Shown here piece by piece: positions 1 through 8,592 of a DNA stretch of 64,000 bases. The position numbers and the translations under genes were made by a program. The stretch is from Pseudomonadota bacterium. GTDB taxonomy: Bacteria > Pseudomonadota > Gammaproteobacteria > Burkholderiales > Ferrovaceae. Each line of letters opens with the position of its first letter. Positions within the stretch are counted from its first letter, which is position 1. Location: positions 1-64,000 of the forward strand of contig JAKBLB010000011.1 of the NCBI GenBank assembly GCA_021832305.1, written 5' to 3'. Under the pieces are notes generated by a model. The model had not been told where the DNA came from. It did no database searches and saw nothing but the letters and a program-made list of their open reading frames with translations.

Positions 1-72
1 AGAGGCGAGGCCAGGGGTGAGGCTAGAGGCGAGGCCAGGGGTGAAGCCAGAGGTGAGGTCAGAGGCGAAATC
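1..72 (+). repeat. 12-bp in-frame tandem repeat, six units
   Basis: Six consecutive 12-base units of the type agaggcgaggcc encode RGEA four times, then RGEV and RGEI. The array probably continues upstream of the window. Because the unit is four codons, gain or loss of units changes linker length but not frame. Confidence 0.85.
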
Positions 73-231
73 ATGGCCCTGCAGAAGTTGCTGTCCAAAC
101 GTTTTGGTGTCATCCCGAACGATGTTCTGGCGAAAATTTCTTCTGCGTCGCAGGAACAAGTGGATTCATGGTTGGATCAGGTGCTGGATGCCGGCAGTCT
201 TGGCGACCTGTTTGGCCCCACTACGCACTGA
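1..231 (+). CDS. C-terminal tail of an Rpn-family nuclease (5' end outside window)
   Basis: The reading frame is open from base 1 and ends at a TGA at 229-231, so only the last 76 codons are visible. It begins with six RGE[A/V/I] units and continues MALQKLLSKRFGVI, ending DLFGPTTH. This tail matches the C-termini of the complete Rpn-like protein at 401-1444 (ALQKLLTKRFGAI) and of the deleted copy at 14227-14628. In this family (recombination-promoting nuclease, PD-(D/E)XK fold, formerly putative transposase) the C-terminus is a short helical region behind a variable repeat linker. The catalytic half lies upstream of the window, so I cannot say whether the gene is intact. It converges on the minus-strand copy at 401-1444. 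Family assignment rests on similarity within the window. Confidence 0.7.
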   Translation, partial: RGEARGEARGEARGEARGEVRGEIMALQKLLSKRFGVIPNDVLAKISSASQEQVDSWLDQVLDAGSLGDLFGPTTH

Positions 232-400
232 AGCCCACGGGTGATGGCACTCGATTCACGAGACCGTCACCCCATAATATTGTGGCGAGAGACTGCGTCG
301 AGTGAGTGTGATCAGTTGTTTTGATGGATTTTCAGGGGTTGGTGATCATTTTGGATGAGGGTTGAGGGCGAGTACAATGGAACTGACGGGCTTTGTCCGG

Positions 401-1444
401 TCAGTGCGCGGCAGGACCGCCGAACAGGGTTTCCATGCTCTGAGCATCCATGACCTGATCAAGCCATAACTCAATCTGTTCGGTTCTCGCACTGGAGATC
501 TGTGCCAGAATCTCCGGTGATATTGCTCCAAATCGCTTGGTCAGCAATTTCTGTAAAGCCAGAGCCTCTCCCTGCTGCACGCCCTGCTGCACGCCCTGCT
601 GCATGCCTTGTTGCATGCCCTGTTGCATGCCTTGCTGCATGCCCTGTTGCATGCCTTGCTGCATGCCCTGTTGCATGCCTTCGGTCTTGTATTGATGTGC
701 CCACTCTTCCAGTCGGTCTGCCAGCATGATTCTCAACTCCTGTAAATCGTTGACTTCAGGTAAAAGTATACGGTAGTCGGCACGGTGCATCAACGTTGCC
801 CGCAACCAGGTTGCAATCATGCGCCGCAAGTCGGGACGGTCCACCAGCCATTCATCCAGCAGGACCAATAACTGCCGGATGGATTCCGGATTGGTGGGGT
901 GCTCAAACCTGAAGATGGCCGCGACCAGATTCTTGAGGGATGACAGTTGATGGTCGGAATAGGCGTTCTCATCCACCAACAGATACCGGGCATGGGGCTT
1001 GAACTGCTCCACCAGTCCGGGCACCGGAGGAATCAGATCGAATACATTGGTGGCTGCTGTCCAGCGTTGTTTTCCGTTATACAGCACGATGGGCAAGATG
1101 GGGGGTAGCCGACCGTCGGGCAGGACTTCCCCTTTTTTGATCAGGTCCTGATACAGCAAGCCCTGATACACCATCATGCGCAGGGCCATGTATTTGTCTA
1201 CGGTGCTCTGAAATTCGATCAGCAGGTACAGGTAGATCCATTCTCCAGCCGTCTTGACTCGCCACACCACATCATCCGCACGGTTTTGAAAGTCTTCGGT
1301 GATGTAACTTCCCGGAAACTGTTGCAGGGTCGAGAAGTCAAGGCCATGCAGCCACTCGTCTGGCACGAACCCCACGATCAGATCCCGAACGAACTCGGGA
1401 GCGGAAAAGAGGAATTTGTAACCGGTGTCGTGTTCGTGGCCCAT
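401..1444 (-). CDS. Rpn-family recombination-promoting nuclease / putative transposase
   Basis: This is a 347-aa protein starting MGHEHDTGYKFLFSAPEFVRDL, a typical opening of the Rpn family. The PD-(D/E)XK-type core is visible as ADDVVWRVK near residue 58 followed by YLLIEFQST near residue 73, where the acidic residue and the ExQ pattern are expected to bind metal. Family knowledge: RpnA-like proteins are DNA endonucleases that raise recA-independent recombination. From about residue 257 a linker of nine [MV]QQG units leads to the conserved tail ALQKLLTKRFGAI. The gene appears intact. It is the only full copy among four related pieces in the first 16 kb (1-231, 14227-14628, 16067-16115). No clear Shine-Dalgarno is seen before the ATG. 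Confidence 0.85.
   Translation of the reverse strand: MGHEHDTGYKFLFSAPEFVRDLIVGFVPDEWLHGLDFSTLQQFPGSYITEDFQNRADDVVWRVKTAGEWIYLYLLIEFQSTVDKYMALRMMVYQGLLYQDLIKKGEVLPDGRLPPILPIVLYNGKQRWTAATNVFDLIPPVPGLVEQFKPHARYLLVDENAYSDHQLSSLKNLVAAIFRFEHPTNPESIRQLLVLLDEWLVDRPDLRRMIATWLRATLMHRADYRILLPEVNDLQELRIMLADRLEEWAHQYKTEGMQQGMQQGMQQGMQQGMQQGMQQGMQQGVQQGVQQGEALALQKLLTKRFGAISPEILAQISSARTEQIELWLDQVMDAQSMETLFGGPAAH
569..676 (-). repeat. 12-bp in-frame tandem repeat, nine units ([MV]QQG)
   Basis: Nine 12-base units, written on the coding strand as ATGCAACAGGGC or close variants, encode seven MQQG and two VQQG. Alternating CAA/CAG use between units suggests expansion of a two-unit block. The unit preserves frame, so copy-number change would alter only linker length. 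Confidence 0.9.
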
Positions 1445-1586
1445 GCGGCGATTCTACCAGTCCATTGACCCTCACGCGCTGAAAGACATGCCCATGATTG
1501 ACAAATTGATTTAACTCATGGAGTTACTGAAATCATGCGTGTCCTGTGATTCTCCAGGCGGCCCACGGGTTGCGCTCAAAAGATGG

Positions 1587-1603
1587 GTTAAGTTCTTCTT
1601 AAC
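1587..1603. promoter_or_regulatory. Inverted repeat upstream of glycosyltransferase gene
   Basis: GTTAAG and CTTAAC face each other across a TTCTT loop, about 30 bases upstream of a candidate -10. It could be a small hairpin or an operator. No T-run follows, so I do not call it a terminator. Confidence 0.35.
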
Positions 1604-1630
1604 GTGATTTCATTAGCATGGCAATAATCG

Positions 1631-1639
1631 TGGGATAAT
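1631..1639 (+). promoter_or_regulatory. Candidate extended -10 promoter for the gene at 1677
   Basis: TGGGATAAT matches the extended -10 form TGn-TATAAT with one mismatch. The region 17 bases upstream does not resemble a -35. Transcription would begin near 1646, giving a leader of about 30 bases. Confidence 0.35.
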
Positions 1640-1676
1640 CCTGGGCATATGAACTCGTTCTGGTATCGCTGGATAT

Positions 1677-2615
1677 ATGGGGCCTAATAGAGAGTCTGAT
1701 TCCTCCGTCGCCATCCTGTTGGCCACCTACAATGGTGCGGCATTTCTGCGTGAGCAGTTGGCTTCCTATGAGGCTCAGCACCATGGGAATTGGCAGGTCT
1801 GGGCTTCGGATGACGGGTCTACGGACGGCACCCTGGAGATTTTGGCGGAGTATCAGGATCGGTGGCCCGGACGCATGAAGGTGGTGGCGGGGCCGAAGCA
1901 GGGGTTCGTGACCAATTTTCTGTCCCTGGTATACCGACCCGAAATTCAGGCGGATTATTACGCCTACTCGGATCAGGATGACGTGTGGGATGGGGATAAA
2001 CTGGCCCGGGCGGTGGCCTGGTTGTCGATGGCCCCCGCCTCCGTTCCGGCCTTGTATTGCGGGCGTACCCGTTTGGTGGACGAGCAGGGCCGGCCCTGTG
2101 GGTTCTCTCCCCTGATGCAGCGACCTCCGTCCTTTGCCAATGCCCTCATGCAGAATATTGCCGGCGGCAACACCATGGTATTCAATCAGGCGGCCCGCGC
2201 TTTGTTACAGGAGGCGGGACCCAAGGTGGAAGTCGTGACTTTCGACTGGTGGACCTACCTGGTGGTGACGGGGTGTGGCGGACAAGTCTGCTATGATCCC
2301 GTGCCTTCCCTGAATTATCGCCAGCATGGGAAAAATCTGGTGGGGGCCAGTCTCAGTTGGTCAAAACGCTGGTCCCGACTGGGCTTTATGTGGAAGCGGC
2401 GCTACGTCTTTTGGGCCGACATTCACGTCCGCGCCTTGCAGCGCCTGGAGAGCCACTTGACCCTGGAGAATGCCCTGACCCTGCGCACTTTTCTGTGGGC
2501 GCGGCAACAACCCCTGAAGGGGCGCTTGCTGGGCTTGAAACGCTCCGGGGTCCATCGTCAGCACGTCATCGGGCAACTGGGGTTACTCGTGGCGGCTCTT
2601 TTCAATCGGGTATGA
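1677..2615 (+). CDS. GT2 family glycosyltransferase (rhamnosyltransferase-like)
   Basis: A 312-aa GT-A fold glycosyltransferase. Visible hallmarks are LLATYNG at residues 14-20, DDGSTDGT at 45-52 and SDQDDVW at 98-104; the last holds the metal/nucleotide-sugar DxD-like motif. No N-terminal membrane segment is seen, so it probably acts on the cytoplasmic face of the inner membrane. By family it should transfer a sugar from an NDP-donor onto a lipid-linked glycan. The converging gene at 2630-3379 is also GT2, and further minus-strand glycan genes follow, so it likely belongs to a surface-polysaccharide locus. The donor and acceptor cannot be read from sequence. The ATG at 1677 has only a weak ribosome-binding site. 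Confidence 0.85.
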   Translation: MGPNRESDSSVAILLATYNGAAFLREQLASYEAQHHGNWQVWASDDGSTDGTLEILAEYQDRWPGRMKVVAGPKQGFVTNFLSLVYRPEIQADYYAYSDQDDVWDGDKLARAVAWLSMAPASVPALYCGRTRLVDEQGRPCGFSPLMQRPPSFANALMQNIAGGNTMVFNQAARALLQEAGPKVEVVTFDWWTYLVVTGCGGQVCYDPVPSLNYRQHGKNLVGASLSWSKRWSRLGFMWKRRYVFWADIHVRALQRLESHLTLENALTLRTFLWARQQPLKGRLLGLKRSGVHRQHVIGQLGLLVAALFNRV

Positions 2616-2629
2616 ATTCGGGCGGACAG

Positions 2630-3379
2630 TCATTTTGCCGTCGTGGCGGGGAGGCGTCCGCCGTGTTTGAAAAAATAGCGGACCATGCTGGACAGGTGCC
2701 ACAGGGTGTAGCGCAGTTTCCTGCGGCTATCCCGTCGTGCGTCATGGATGACGGTGACCTGGGGGCAGAGTTTGACCTGCCAGTGCCGGGCCCAGAGACG
2801 GGCGCAAATGTCCACATCCTCATAATACAGAAAGAAGTCCTCATCGAATCCCTGGACGGCACGGAACGCCTGGGCCCGAAACAGCAGGAACATTCCGGCC
2901 CCCCAATCGATGGGATAGGGTTCGCTTCCTGACGCAAGGATACGCCCATCATTCAAGCCCATTGCTTTCTTCATCAATCCGAACAGGGTGGGAAAGTGTC
3001 GGACGCTATCTTCGGGCATGCCCTGGGCCGTGGTGACCTGCGGGACGACCAGTCCGACCTGGGGGTCGTCCAGACACGCCAGCAAGGCGGGGAAGGGGTT
3101 GCTGGTGAGACGGATATCCGGATTGAGGACACAGAAGAAGTCTGCATCGCTGTCTTTGAGTGCGGCGTTGTGGTTTTCTCCAAACCCCCTGGGGTGAGGG
3201 TTGGTGAGCAGCGTAAAGGGGAGAAGGGCCGCAGGGGGAGGTTCGGGCAGGTTGGCGGTGAGGCGGACCGCCACATCGGGGGCGTGCTGCGCCAAATCCC
3301 CCAGCAGTGCCTGGACCAAGGGAGCCTGACGATGGCTGACGATGGAGACGACGATCCTGGGCGCGCGCGGGTCGGTCAT
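2630..3379 (-). CDS. GT2 family glycosyltransferase (WbbL/rhamnosyltransferase-like)
   Basis: A 249-aa protein with a GT2 fold: VVSIVSHRQAP at the N-terminus, RGFGENHNAAL near residues 64-74, the NPDIR motif near 86-90, and FDEDFFLYYEDVDICAR in the C-terminal half. The last is characteristic of rhamnosyltransferase-like WbbL proteins. I place the start at the ATG ending at 3379 because it overlaps the stop of the upstream methyltransferase gene as ATGA, implying translational coupling; an in-frame ATG eight codons earlier is possible. The probable role is adding a sugar to O-antigen or capsule repeat units on the cytoplasmic membrane face. The specific sugar is unknown. Confidence 0.85.
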   Translation of the reverse strand: MTDPRAPRIVVSIVSHRQAPLVQALLGDLAQHAPDVAVRLTANLPEPPPAALLPFTLLTNPHPRGFGENHNAALKDSDADFFCVLNPDIRLTSNPFPALLACLDDPQVGLVVPQVTTAQGMPEDSVRHFPTLFGLMKKAMGLNDGRILASGSEPYPIDWGAGMFLLFRAQAFRAVQGFDEDFFLYYEDVDICARLWARHWQVKLCPQVTVIHDARRDSRRKLRYTLWHLSSMVRYFFKHGGRLPATTAK

Positions 3380-4428
3380 GGGGCCGGATCCGGGGGCGGG
3401 CATTGCGCCGAGATCGTGAGAAACTCGCTCCGCCCGGAGGTCAGGAACAGTACGCGCAGATCGGCCAGCAGGGATCGAAGGGACAGGGCTGCAGAGAGGG
3501 AGCCCGCCTGGGGATCGTAGGGATCCCTGCCCTGGCGGATGCGCTCACTCGATTGATAGAGCCAGCGGCTCGGTACCTCGGGAGGATGGACCGCCAGGTG
3601 GGTGAACCCCTGTTCTTCGAGCAGTCGAATCAGGGTGGCCTGGGTGAAGAGCACGAGATGGCGCGGCGGTTCCAGTCCGCGCCAATGCCGTCCGAAGTGT
3701 TCGTGTCCAAAACTGTCCAGATTGGGGGTGGACACCCAGAGCCGTCCGCCGGGTTTGAGAATTCGGCGCATTTCCTGCAGGGTGGCACGGGGATCGGGGA
3801 CATGCTCGATGACATGGCTGAGGGTGACATAGTCAAAATGGTGGGAGGGCAAGCCGGTGTCGGGCAGACCGCTGCACTGGACCCGTGCCCCACTGCGGCG
3901 CGCAAATTCCACGGCGGTGGGGTCCGGGTCCGTCCCCCAGACGTCCCATCCCAAACGGGTGGCGAGGGCGAGGAAGTCGCCGTTGCCACAGCCGATATCC
4001 GCCAGGATCCTGGAGGTTCCGGGAGAACAGGGCAAGTGACGGACCTGCATGTCGGCTTTGTTTTTCAAGGGAGGCAACAGGGGAATGAGCCAGCGTCCGA
4101 ACGGTGAATGGGGGGACAAGGAACTTCCGTAGCGGGCGTTGAGGTAATCGTTCAGCAGGGACTGCTTGAGACGCCTTGGCCAGAAGGTGCTGGAGGGTTC
4201 GGACCCGTGGGTGTAATAATTTTGATAGGCTAGGGCAATGCTTGCCTGGTTGGGGATGGGATCGAGATAGGCGCAGAGGCACCGGGTACACCGGTACAAG
4301 GTCCAGCGCCCAGGGGCGCTGAAAAAGATCCGGTCGGTCAATCCCTCATGGAGTACGGTACGCTCCGGGGAATGGCAGAGGGGACAGTGTTCAACGATAT
4401 CCAGTTGCCCTTCTGGCCAGGGGGTCAT
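3376..4428 (-). CDS. Class I SAM-dependent methyltransferase with N-terminal zinc-ribbon
   Basis: A 350-aa protein. The N-terminus has two CxxC pairs (C15/C18 and C46/C49), as in methyltransferases of sugar and polysaccharide clusters. The SAM-binding glycine motif ADIGCGNGD lies near residues 142-150, followed by VWGTDPDP as the acidic ribose-binding strand and HVIEHVPDP in the methyltransferase_11 core. It overlaps the downstream GT2 gene by four bases, so the two are likely co-translated. It probably methylates a sugar, or caps a glycan chain, in the same surface-polysaccharide pathway as the neighbouring flippase and glycosyltransferases. Substrate unknown. Confidence 0.8.
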   Translation of the reverse strand: MTPWPEGQLDIVEHCPLCHSPERTVLHEGLTDRIFFSAPGRWTLYRCTRCLCAYLDPIPNQASIALAYQNYYTHGSEPSSTFWPRRLKQSLLNDYLNARYGSSLSPHSPFGRWLIPLLPPLKNKADMQVRHLPCSPGTSRILADIGCGNGDFLALATRLGWDVWGTDPDPTAVEFARRSGARVQCSGLPDTGLPSHHFDYVTLSHVIEHVPDPRATLQEMRRILKPGGRLWVSTPNLDSFGHEHFGRHWRGLEPPRHLVLFTQATLIRLLEEQGFTHLAVHPPEVPSRWLYQSSERIRQGRDPYDPQAGSLSAALSLRSLLADLRVLFLTSGRSEFLTISAQCPPPDPAP

Positions 4429-4595
4429 GACGCTCCGGCGCAGGCGTGCGCATTTCCCCTATTCTCGTGATCCTCGACCGGGGGAAGGAGGCGTCGGAGG
4501 ACGGGGGCGGCGTTGGGGTCAAAGCAGGTCGGGGTCATCTTTGGGTTCATCATGACAGATGGGCCGAGTGTAAACGTCTGTTCCCGGTAAATCAA

Positions 4596-6029
4596 TCACA
4601 AAGGGTAACGACGGGGAAAGCGGGTCCAGGCTCGCCACAGGGTGAGCAGGATCAAGGGGCAGGCCAGGGCCAGATACAACAGGGAAGGACTGGGGAGAAG
4701 TTGGGTCAGGGCGAAGGCCAGGGCGAGTAGCAATCCCTCGCCCAGACTGTGGCGCAAGGCCTGCAGGTTACCTGCCGCCCAGAACAACAGGAGGGCATCG
4801 ACGGCGACGCGCAGGTCCCAGGCCCAGGCCGCGCCGACGGCTCCAAAGGTTGAGATCAGTCCCCACAGCACCAAGCCATAGGGCAGCAGTTCCAGCAGAT
4901 GAAAGCGGGCTGGCAGGTCGGGACGGTTCCGGCATTGCAGGTGGGTGAAGGGGATGAAGGCCAGGGCGTTGATCCAGATGCCCAGCAGCAGGACGGTGCC
5001 GATGGGTTCGGTGGTCAGGGCCAGGCGGGGACCCAACCAGAGATCAAGAAAGGTTTTCAGGCCCAGTAGGGCCAACAGGACCGAGACCGTCATGAGGGTG
5101 GTGAGCAGGCGGGTGTAGTGCAGGACGTGCTGGCGGGCATCGGGTTCCGATGCGGCGGTCAGGGTGGGGGTGAGCGCCTTCTGCAGGCTGGCGGGGAAAA
5201 TCATCAAATAATTGACCAGATTGAAGGGCACGGTATAAGCGGTGACCGCTGTGACTCCACTGAGTGCGCCGATGACGAAACGGTCGAAGACGGTGAGCAG
5301 GGGACCCGCCAGGGCAGTGACCGTGACCCACCCGCCGAAGTGGAGCAGAGGCCGGATTTCGGCGGCGGAAAAACGGGGGGGGCCGGTGATGGGAATTCTG
5401 CACCGACAGGCAAGTCCCAGGGCGATGACGCTGACCGATCGCCCCAACAGGGCGGCGGGGACCAGGGCGGGAAGGGTGGGATGGTGGTTCACCGCCAGGA
5501 TCAGCGGACATAACTGAAACAGCAGGTTGCCCAGCGCCTGCCCACCGTTCAGGGCGACGAAAGCCTGTTGCCCCATGAGGGCACCGGAGAGAATGGACAG
5601 AACCGTGGCCAGGGGCAAGGCGAAGAGCACCCAGGGCAGAGTGGCCTGACATTCCTGCCGCAAGGGGCCGGTCAGGGAAAAGGTATCCAGAAAATGGGTT
5701 CCCAGCGCGTAGAGAATTCCGCCGCCCAGGCATCCGGCGCCGAGGCTGAGCCCCAGTCCAGTCCAGAAAGCCCGTTGGCGGAGAAGGTGGGCATCGGGGG
5801 GAAGGGCCGCAAAGCGGTTGGTGAGGGCACGCCCAAAACCCAGGTCAAAGACCCCGAAATAGCCGAGTAACAGCCAAAGAAGCGCCAGAACGCCGTAACG
5901 GGCTTCGCCGATGGAGCGGATATAGAGGGGCACCGTGGCCACCATGACGAGACCGGGGATGACCGTGCCGAGCGCGTTGACCAGGGTGGCGTGACCAATC
6001 CTGAGGGGGCGAAAGGAAGGGGAAGACAT
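4596..6029 (-). CDS. Polysaccharide flippase, Wzx / PST-like family
   Basis: About 477 residues, with repeated hydrophobic segments along the whole length (roughly 12-14 helices), beginning NALGTVIPGLVMVATVPLYIRS. The segment RYGVLALLWLLLGYFGVFDLGFGRAL is typical of Wzx/PST O-antigen and teichoic-acid exporters of the MOP superfamily. Such proteins flip lipid-linked repeat units across the inner membrane. I chose the ATG at 6029 over an in-frame TTG at 6071 because family members begin near this point; neither has a strong ribosome-binding site. It follows the CapD/WbpM-type gene by 45 bases in the same direction and precedes the methyltransferase, consistent with one polysaccharide operon. 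Confidence 0.8.
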   Translation of the reverse strand: MSSPSFRPLRIGHATLVNALGTVIPGLVMVATVPLYIRSIGEARYGVLALLWLLLGYFGVFDLGFGRALTNRFAALPPDAHLLRQRAFWTGLGLSLGAGCLGGGILYALGTHFLDTFSLTGPLRQECQATLPWVLFALPLATVLSILSGALMGQQAFVALNGGQALGNLLFQLCPLILAVNHHPTLPALVPAALLGRSVSVIALGLACRCRIPITGPPRFSAAEIRPLLHFGGWVTVTALAGPLLTVFDRFVIGALSGVTAVTAYTVPFNLVNYLMIFPASLQKALTPTLTAASEPDARQHVLHYTRLLTTLMTVSVLLALLGLKTFLDLWLGPRLALTTEPIGTVLLLGIWINALAFIPFTHLQCRNRPDLPARFHLLELLPYGLVLWGLISTFGAVGAAWAWDLRVAVDALLLFWAAGNLQALRHSLGEGLLLALAFALTQLLPSPSLLYLALACPLILLTLWRAWTRFPRRYPL

Positions 6030-6074
6030 GAGGGGGATTATAATCCGGCCAACTCCCGGCGGGTGAGGCAAATT

Positions 6075-7997
6075 TTATCCGTCCGGGCCCTCGGCTTTCT
6101 GTTCCAGGTGTACCCAGTCCACGATGTCGCCTTCCGGCTGGTATCCGGGGACCAGTTGCCGGAGCAATGACCGGATCAGGTCCACGTCATTGGAATTGAG
6201 GGCTACCGTGAGGGAATCGAGTTTACCGTTCAGTTCGGACCATCCCAGAAAATCTTCACGGGCTTTCATGATGCGTGGGTGTGCCGTGGGTTCGGGCTGG
6301 TTGCCGATGAGCAGTTCTTCGTAGAGTTTTTCTCCGGGGCGCAGACCGGTCACCTGAATTTCGATGTCTCCCTCCGGGTCCTCGCTGTCGCGCACCCGCA
6401 GGCCCGACAGTTCCACCATGCGGCGCGCCAAATCCATGATCCTGACGGGTTCTCCCATGTCCAGCACGAACACGTCTCCACCGCGGGCCATGGCGCCTGC
6501 CTGGATGACCAGTTGGGCGGCTTCGGGGATGGTCATGAAATAGCGGGTCACTTCCCCATGGGTGAGGGTGATGGGGCCCCCCTCCTTGATTTGCTGGCGG
6601 AACAGGGGCACCACGGAACCGGAAGATCCCAGCACGTTGCCGAAACGCACCATGGAAAACCGGGTGACGGAGGATTTCACCGCCAGGGCTTGAAGGACCA
6701 TTTCAGCCAGGCGCTTGCTGGTCCCCATGACGTTGGTGGGGCGCACGGCCTTGTCCGTGCTGATCAGCACAAAGTCTGGCACGCCATTTTCCAGGGCGGC
6801 CAGCGCGGTGGTGAGGGTGCCCAGCACGTTGTTCTTGAGTCCTTCCGCCGGGTTATGTTCCACCATGGGCACATGCTTGTAGGCGGCGGCGTGGTACACC
6901 GTGTGGGGCGACCAGGTGGAGAGGATTTCGTGCATGCGGTGGCTGTCCTGCACGGAGGCCAGCAGGGGAACCAACTTGAAGGCGGGGGACCGGGACAGCA
7001 ACTCCTGGTGTAATTCATACAAGGCAAATTCGCTTTGTTCCACCAGCAGCAGGACGGCCGGGTCCAGACCGGCGATCTGGCGGCACAGTTCGCTGCCGAT
7101 GGAGCCGCCGGCGCCGGTGACGAGCACCACCTTGTGGTGGATGTTTTTTCTGAGGAGGATGTGGTTGGGGGCCACGGGTTCCCGGCCCAGCAGATCTTCA
7201 AGATCCAGTTCGCGCAGGGCGGAGATGCTGACCCGTCCCTGGGCCAGGTCGGCCATGCGGGGCAGGGTGCGCACGGACACGCGGGAGCGGCGCATCAACT
7301 CCAGGATCTCATTGCGCTGGTGCCGGTTGAGCGAGGGAATGGCCAACAGTACGTCGCTTATCTGGAGGGTCTCCTTCAGGGCGGGCAGGTCGCCGGGGGC
7401 GTAGATGCGGTGGCCGTCCAGCACATTGCCTTGCAGGAGGCGGTCGTCGTCGAGAAAACCCACCACGCGCATTTCATGGCTGTGGGCCAGAGCCCCCGCC
7501 AACTGGCGGCCCGAGGTCCCGGCCCCGTACACCAGGACTCGGGGCAGGGTGTCGTGTTTCAGCAGATGCTGATATTCCCCGCCCAGCCAGAAGCGCGCCA
7601 TGGCCCGGGAAGCCCCTACGGCCAGCAGCAACAACAGGGGTTGCATCAACCCCACGGTGCGCGGGATCCCGGGCACCTCGATGGCGGTGAAGAGGGCGGC
7701 GAACATCAGGCCGTATACGAAGGAGGCCCGCGTGACCGCCATCAGGGCGGGCCACCCGGAATAGCGGAAAATGGCCCGGTAGAGTCCGAAGGCGATGAAC
7801 ACGGGCAGGGCCAGCGCGACGGAAGTGATCGCTGCCCATAAGGGGGGGCCGGACAGGAATACCCATTCACCCAGGCGCAGGTAATAGGCCAGCCAGACCG
7901 TGAGCACGCAGAGGCAGGCATCCACGATCAGCACCAGCAACCGTTTGGTCAGGCGCGGGAGGGACAGTACGGGATGGATGGCTTTCTGAAACGGCAT
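6075..7997 (-). CDS. capD: UDP-sugar 4,6-dehydratase/epimerase, CapD/WbpM/FlaA1 type
   Basis: A 640-aa protein. The first ~130 residues contain four hydrophobic helices. A first Rossmann segment follows (VLVYGAGTSGRQLA, near 155). The catalytic SDR domain begins with VVLVTGAGGSIGSEL near residue 295 and contains HAAAYKHVPMVE near 370, where the dehydratase signature and YxxxK-like residues sit. This full architecture is that of WbpM/CapD, membrane enzymes converting UDP-GlcNAc to 4-keto-6-deoxy intermediates for O-antigen or capsule. The catalytic position must be confirmed by alignment, since some homologues have Met where Tyr is expected. It is the first gene of the minus-strand glycan operon and probably provides the precursor used by the downstream transferases. 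Confidence 0.88.
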   Translation of the reverse strand: MPFQKAIHPVLSLPRLTKRLLVLIVDACLCVLTVWLAYYLRLGEWVFLSGPPLWAAITSVALALPVFIAFGLYRAIFRYSGWPALMAVTRASFVYGLMFAALFTAIEVPGIPRTVGLMQPLLLLLAVGASRAMARFWLGGEYQHLLKHDTLPRVLVYGAGTSGRQLAGALAHSHEMRVVGFLDDDRLLQGNVLDGHRIYAPGDLPALKETLQISDVLLAIPSLNRHQRNEILELMRRSRVSVRTLPRMADLAQGRVSISALRELDLEDLLGREPVAPNHILLRKNIHHKVVLVTGAGGSIGSELCRQIAGLDPAVLLLVEQSEFALYELHQELLSRSPAFKLVPLLASVQDSHRMHEILSTWSPHTVYHAAAYKHVPMVEHNPAEGLKNNVLGTLTTALAALENGVPDFVLISTDKAVRPTNVMGTSKRLAEMVLQALAVKSSVTRFSMVRFGNVLGSSGSVVPLFRQQIKEGGPITLTHGEVTRYFMTIPEAAQLVIQAGAMARGGDVFVLDMGEPVRIMDLARRMVELSGLRVRDSEDPEGDIEIQVTGLRPGEKLYEELLIGNQPEPTAHPRIMKAREDFLGWSELNGKLDSLTVALNSNDVDLIRSLLRQLVPGYQPEGDIVDWVHLEQKAEGPDG

Positions 7998-8250
7998 GGG
8001 AATTGGTTTTCAGTGGGTATGATTGCCCACGCTCGCGCCTTGCCGGGCAACCCGGATGGATTGGATTCTAGCACAGGAGTGATCGTCGCTGGTGCGCGGT
8101 GGTGATCGGGGTTTCCTGCCCGATAGCCGATATCTCGAGCATGGCTGCAGGACAATGAAAGCCCATGACTACAAGAACGATAAGTCGATTCCTCGTCCAA
8201 TTTTTACCCTGGACGGGTCAACGCAAAAGAAACCATGCACAAGACGAGCG

Positions 8251-8263
8251 GATTATGATAATC
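8251..8263. promoter_or_regulatory. Candidate autoregulatory operator of the toxin-antitoxin pair
   Basis: GATTATGATAATC has perfect 6-bp arms (GATTAT / ATAATC) around one central base, eight bases before the antitoxin ATG. A second half-site, GATTATC, recurs at 8279-8285 inside the first codons. Phd-type antitoxins usually repress their own operon by binding such palindromes over the promoter; that function here is inferred. Confidence 0.5.
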
Positions 8264-8271
8264 TGACCAGT

Positions 8272-8592
8272 ATGACTAGATTATCAAACCCCCCAACCTT
8301 TCCGTCCAAGCCAAGGTCGTCGAGAACTCGCCCTGGCTACTGGTCGCTCCAGGACGCCAAGTCGCACTTCAGCGAGTTGGTGCGGCTGGTGCGTAGCGAG
8401 GGAGCGCAGCACGTCACCGTCCACGGTCGCGATGAAGTTGTCGTCGTTGCCGCCGAAGAGTTCCGACGCCTCGAGGGCAGCCACACCGGCCAGGCACTGA
8501 TCGACGCCATGCAAGCCTCGCCGCACCGTGACACCGAGATTGAATCTCGACATTCACCCACACCCATGCCGGTGCGAGACGTGATTCTGTGA
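8272..8592 (+). CDS. Type II antitoxin, Phd/YefM-like
   Basis: A 106-aa protein starting MTRLSNPPTF. The core GYWSLQDAKSHFSELVRLVRSEG followed by HVTVHGRDEVVVVAAEEFRRLEG is the classic Phd/YefM fold: a short strand, the AK..F..L helix, then V.V.GR....V. It should neutralise the downstream PIN toxin and repress the operon. The ATG at 8272 is chosen because the family motif starts about 20 residues later and the upstream in-frame extension to 8092 covers the palindromic operator. The stop overlaps the toxin GTG as GTGA, giving strict translational coupling. A C-terminal toxin-wrapping segment (residues ~80-106) is rich in His, Ser and Pro. Confidence 0.88.
   Translation: MTRLSNPPTFPSKPRSSRTRPGYWSLQDAKSHFSELVRLVRSEGAQHVTVHGRDEVVVVAAEEFRRLEGSHTGQALIDAMQASPHRDTEIESRHSPTPMPVRDVIL

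Noticed and set aside
569-676. CRISPR array
   Set aside because: The repeats are 12-bp perfect tandem units without spacers and lie in frame inside an Rpn coding sequence.
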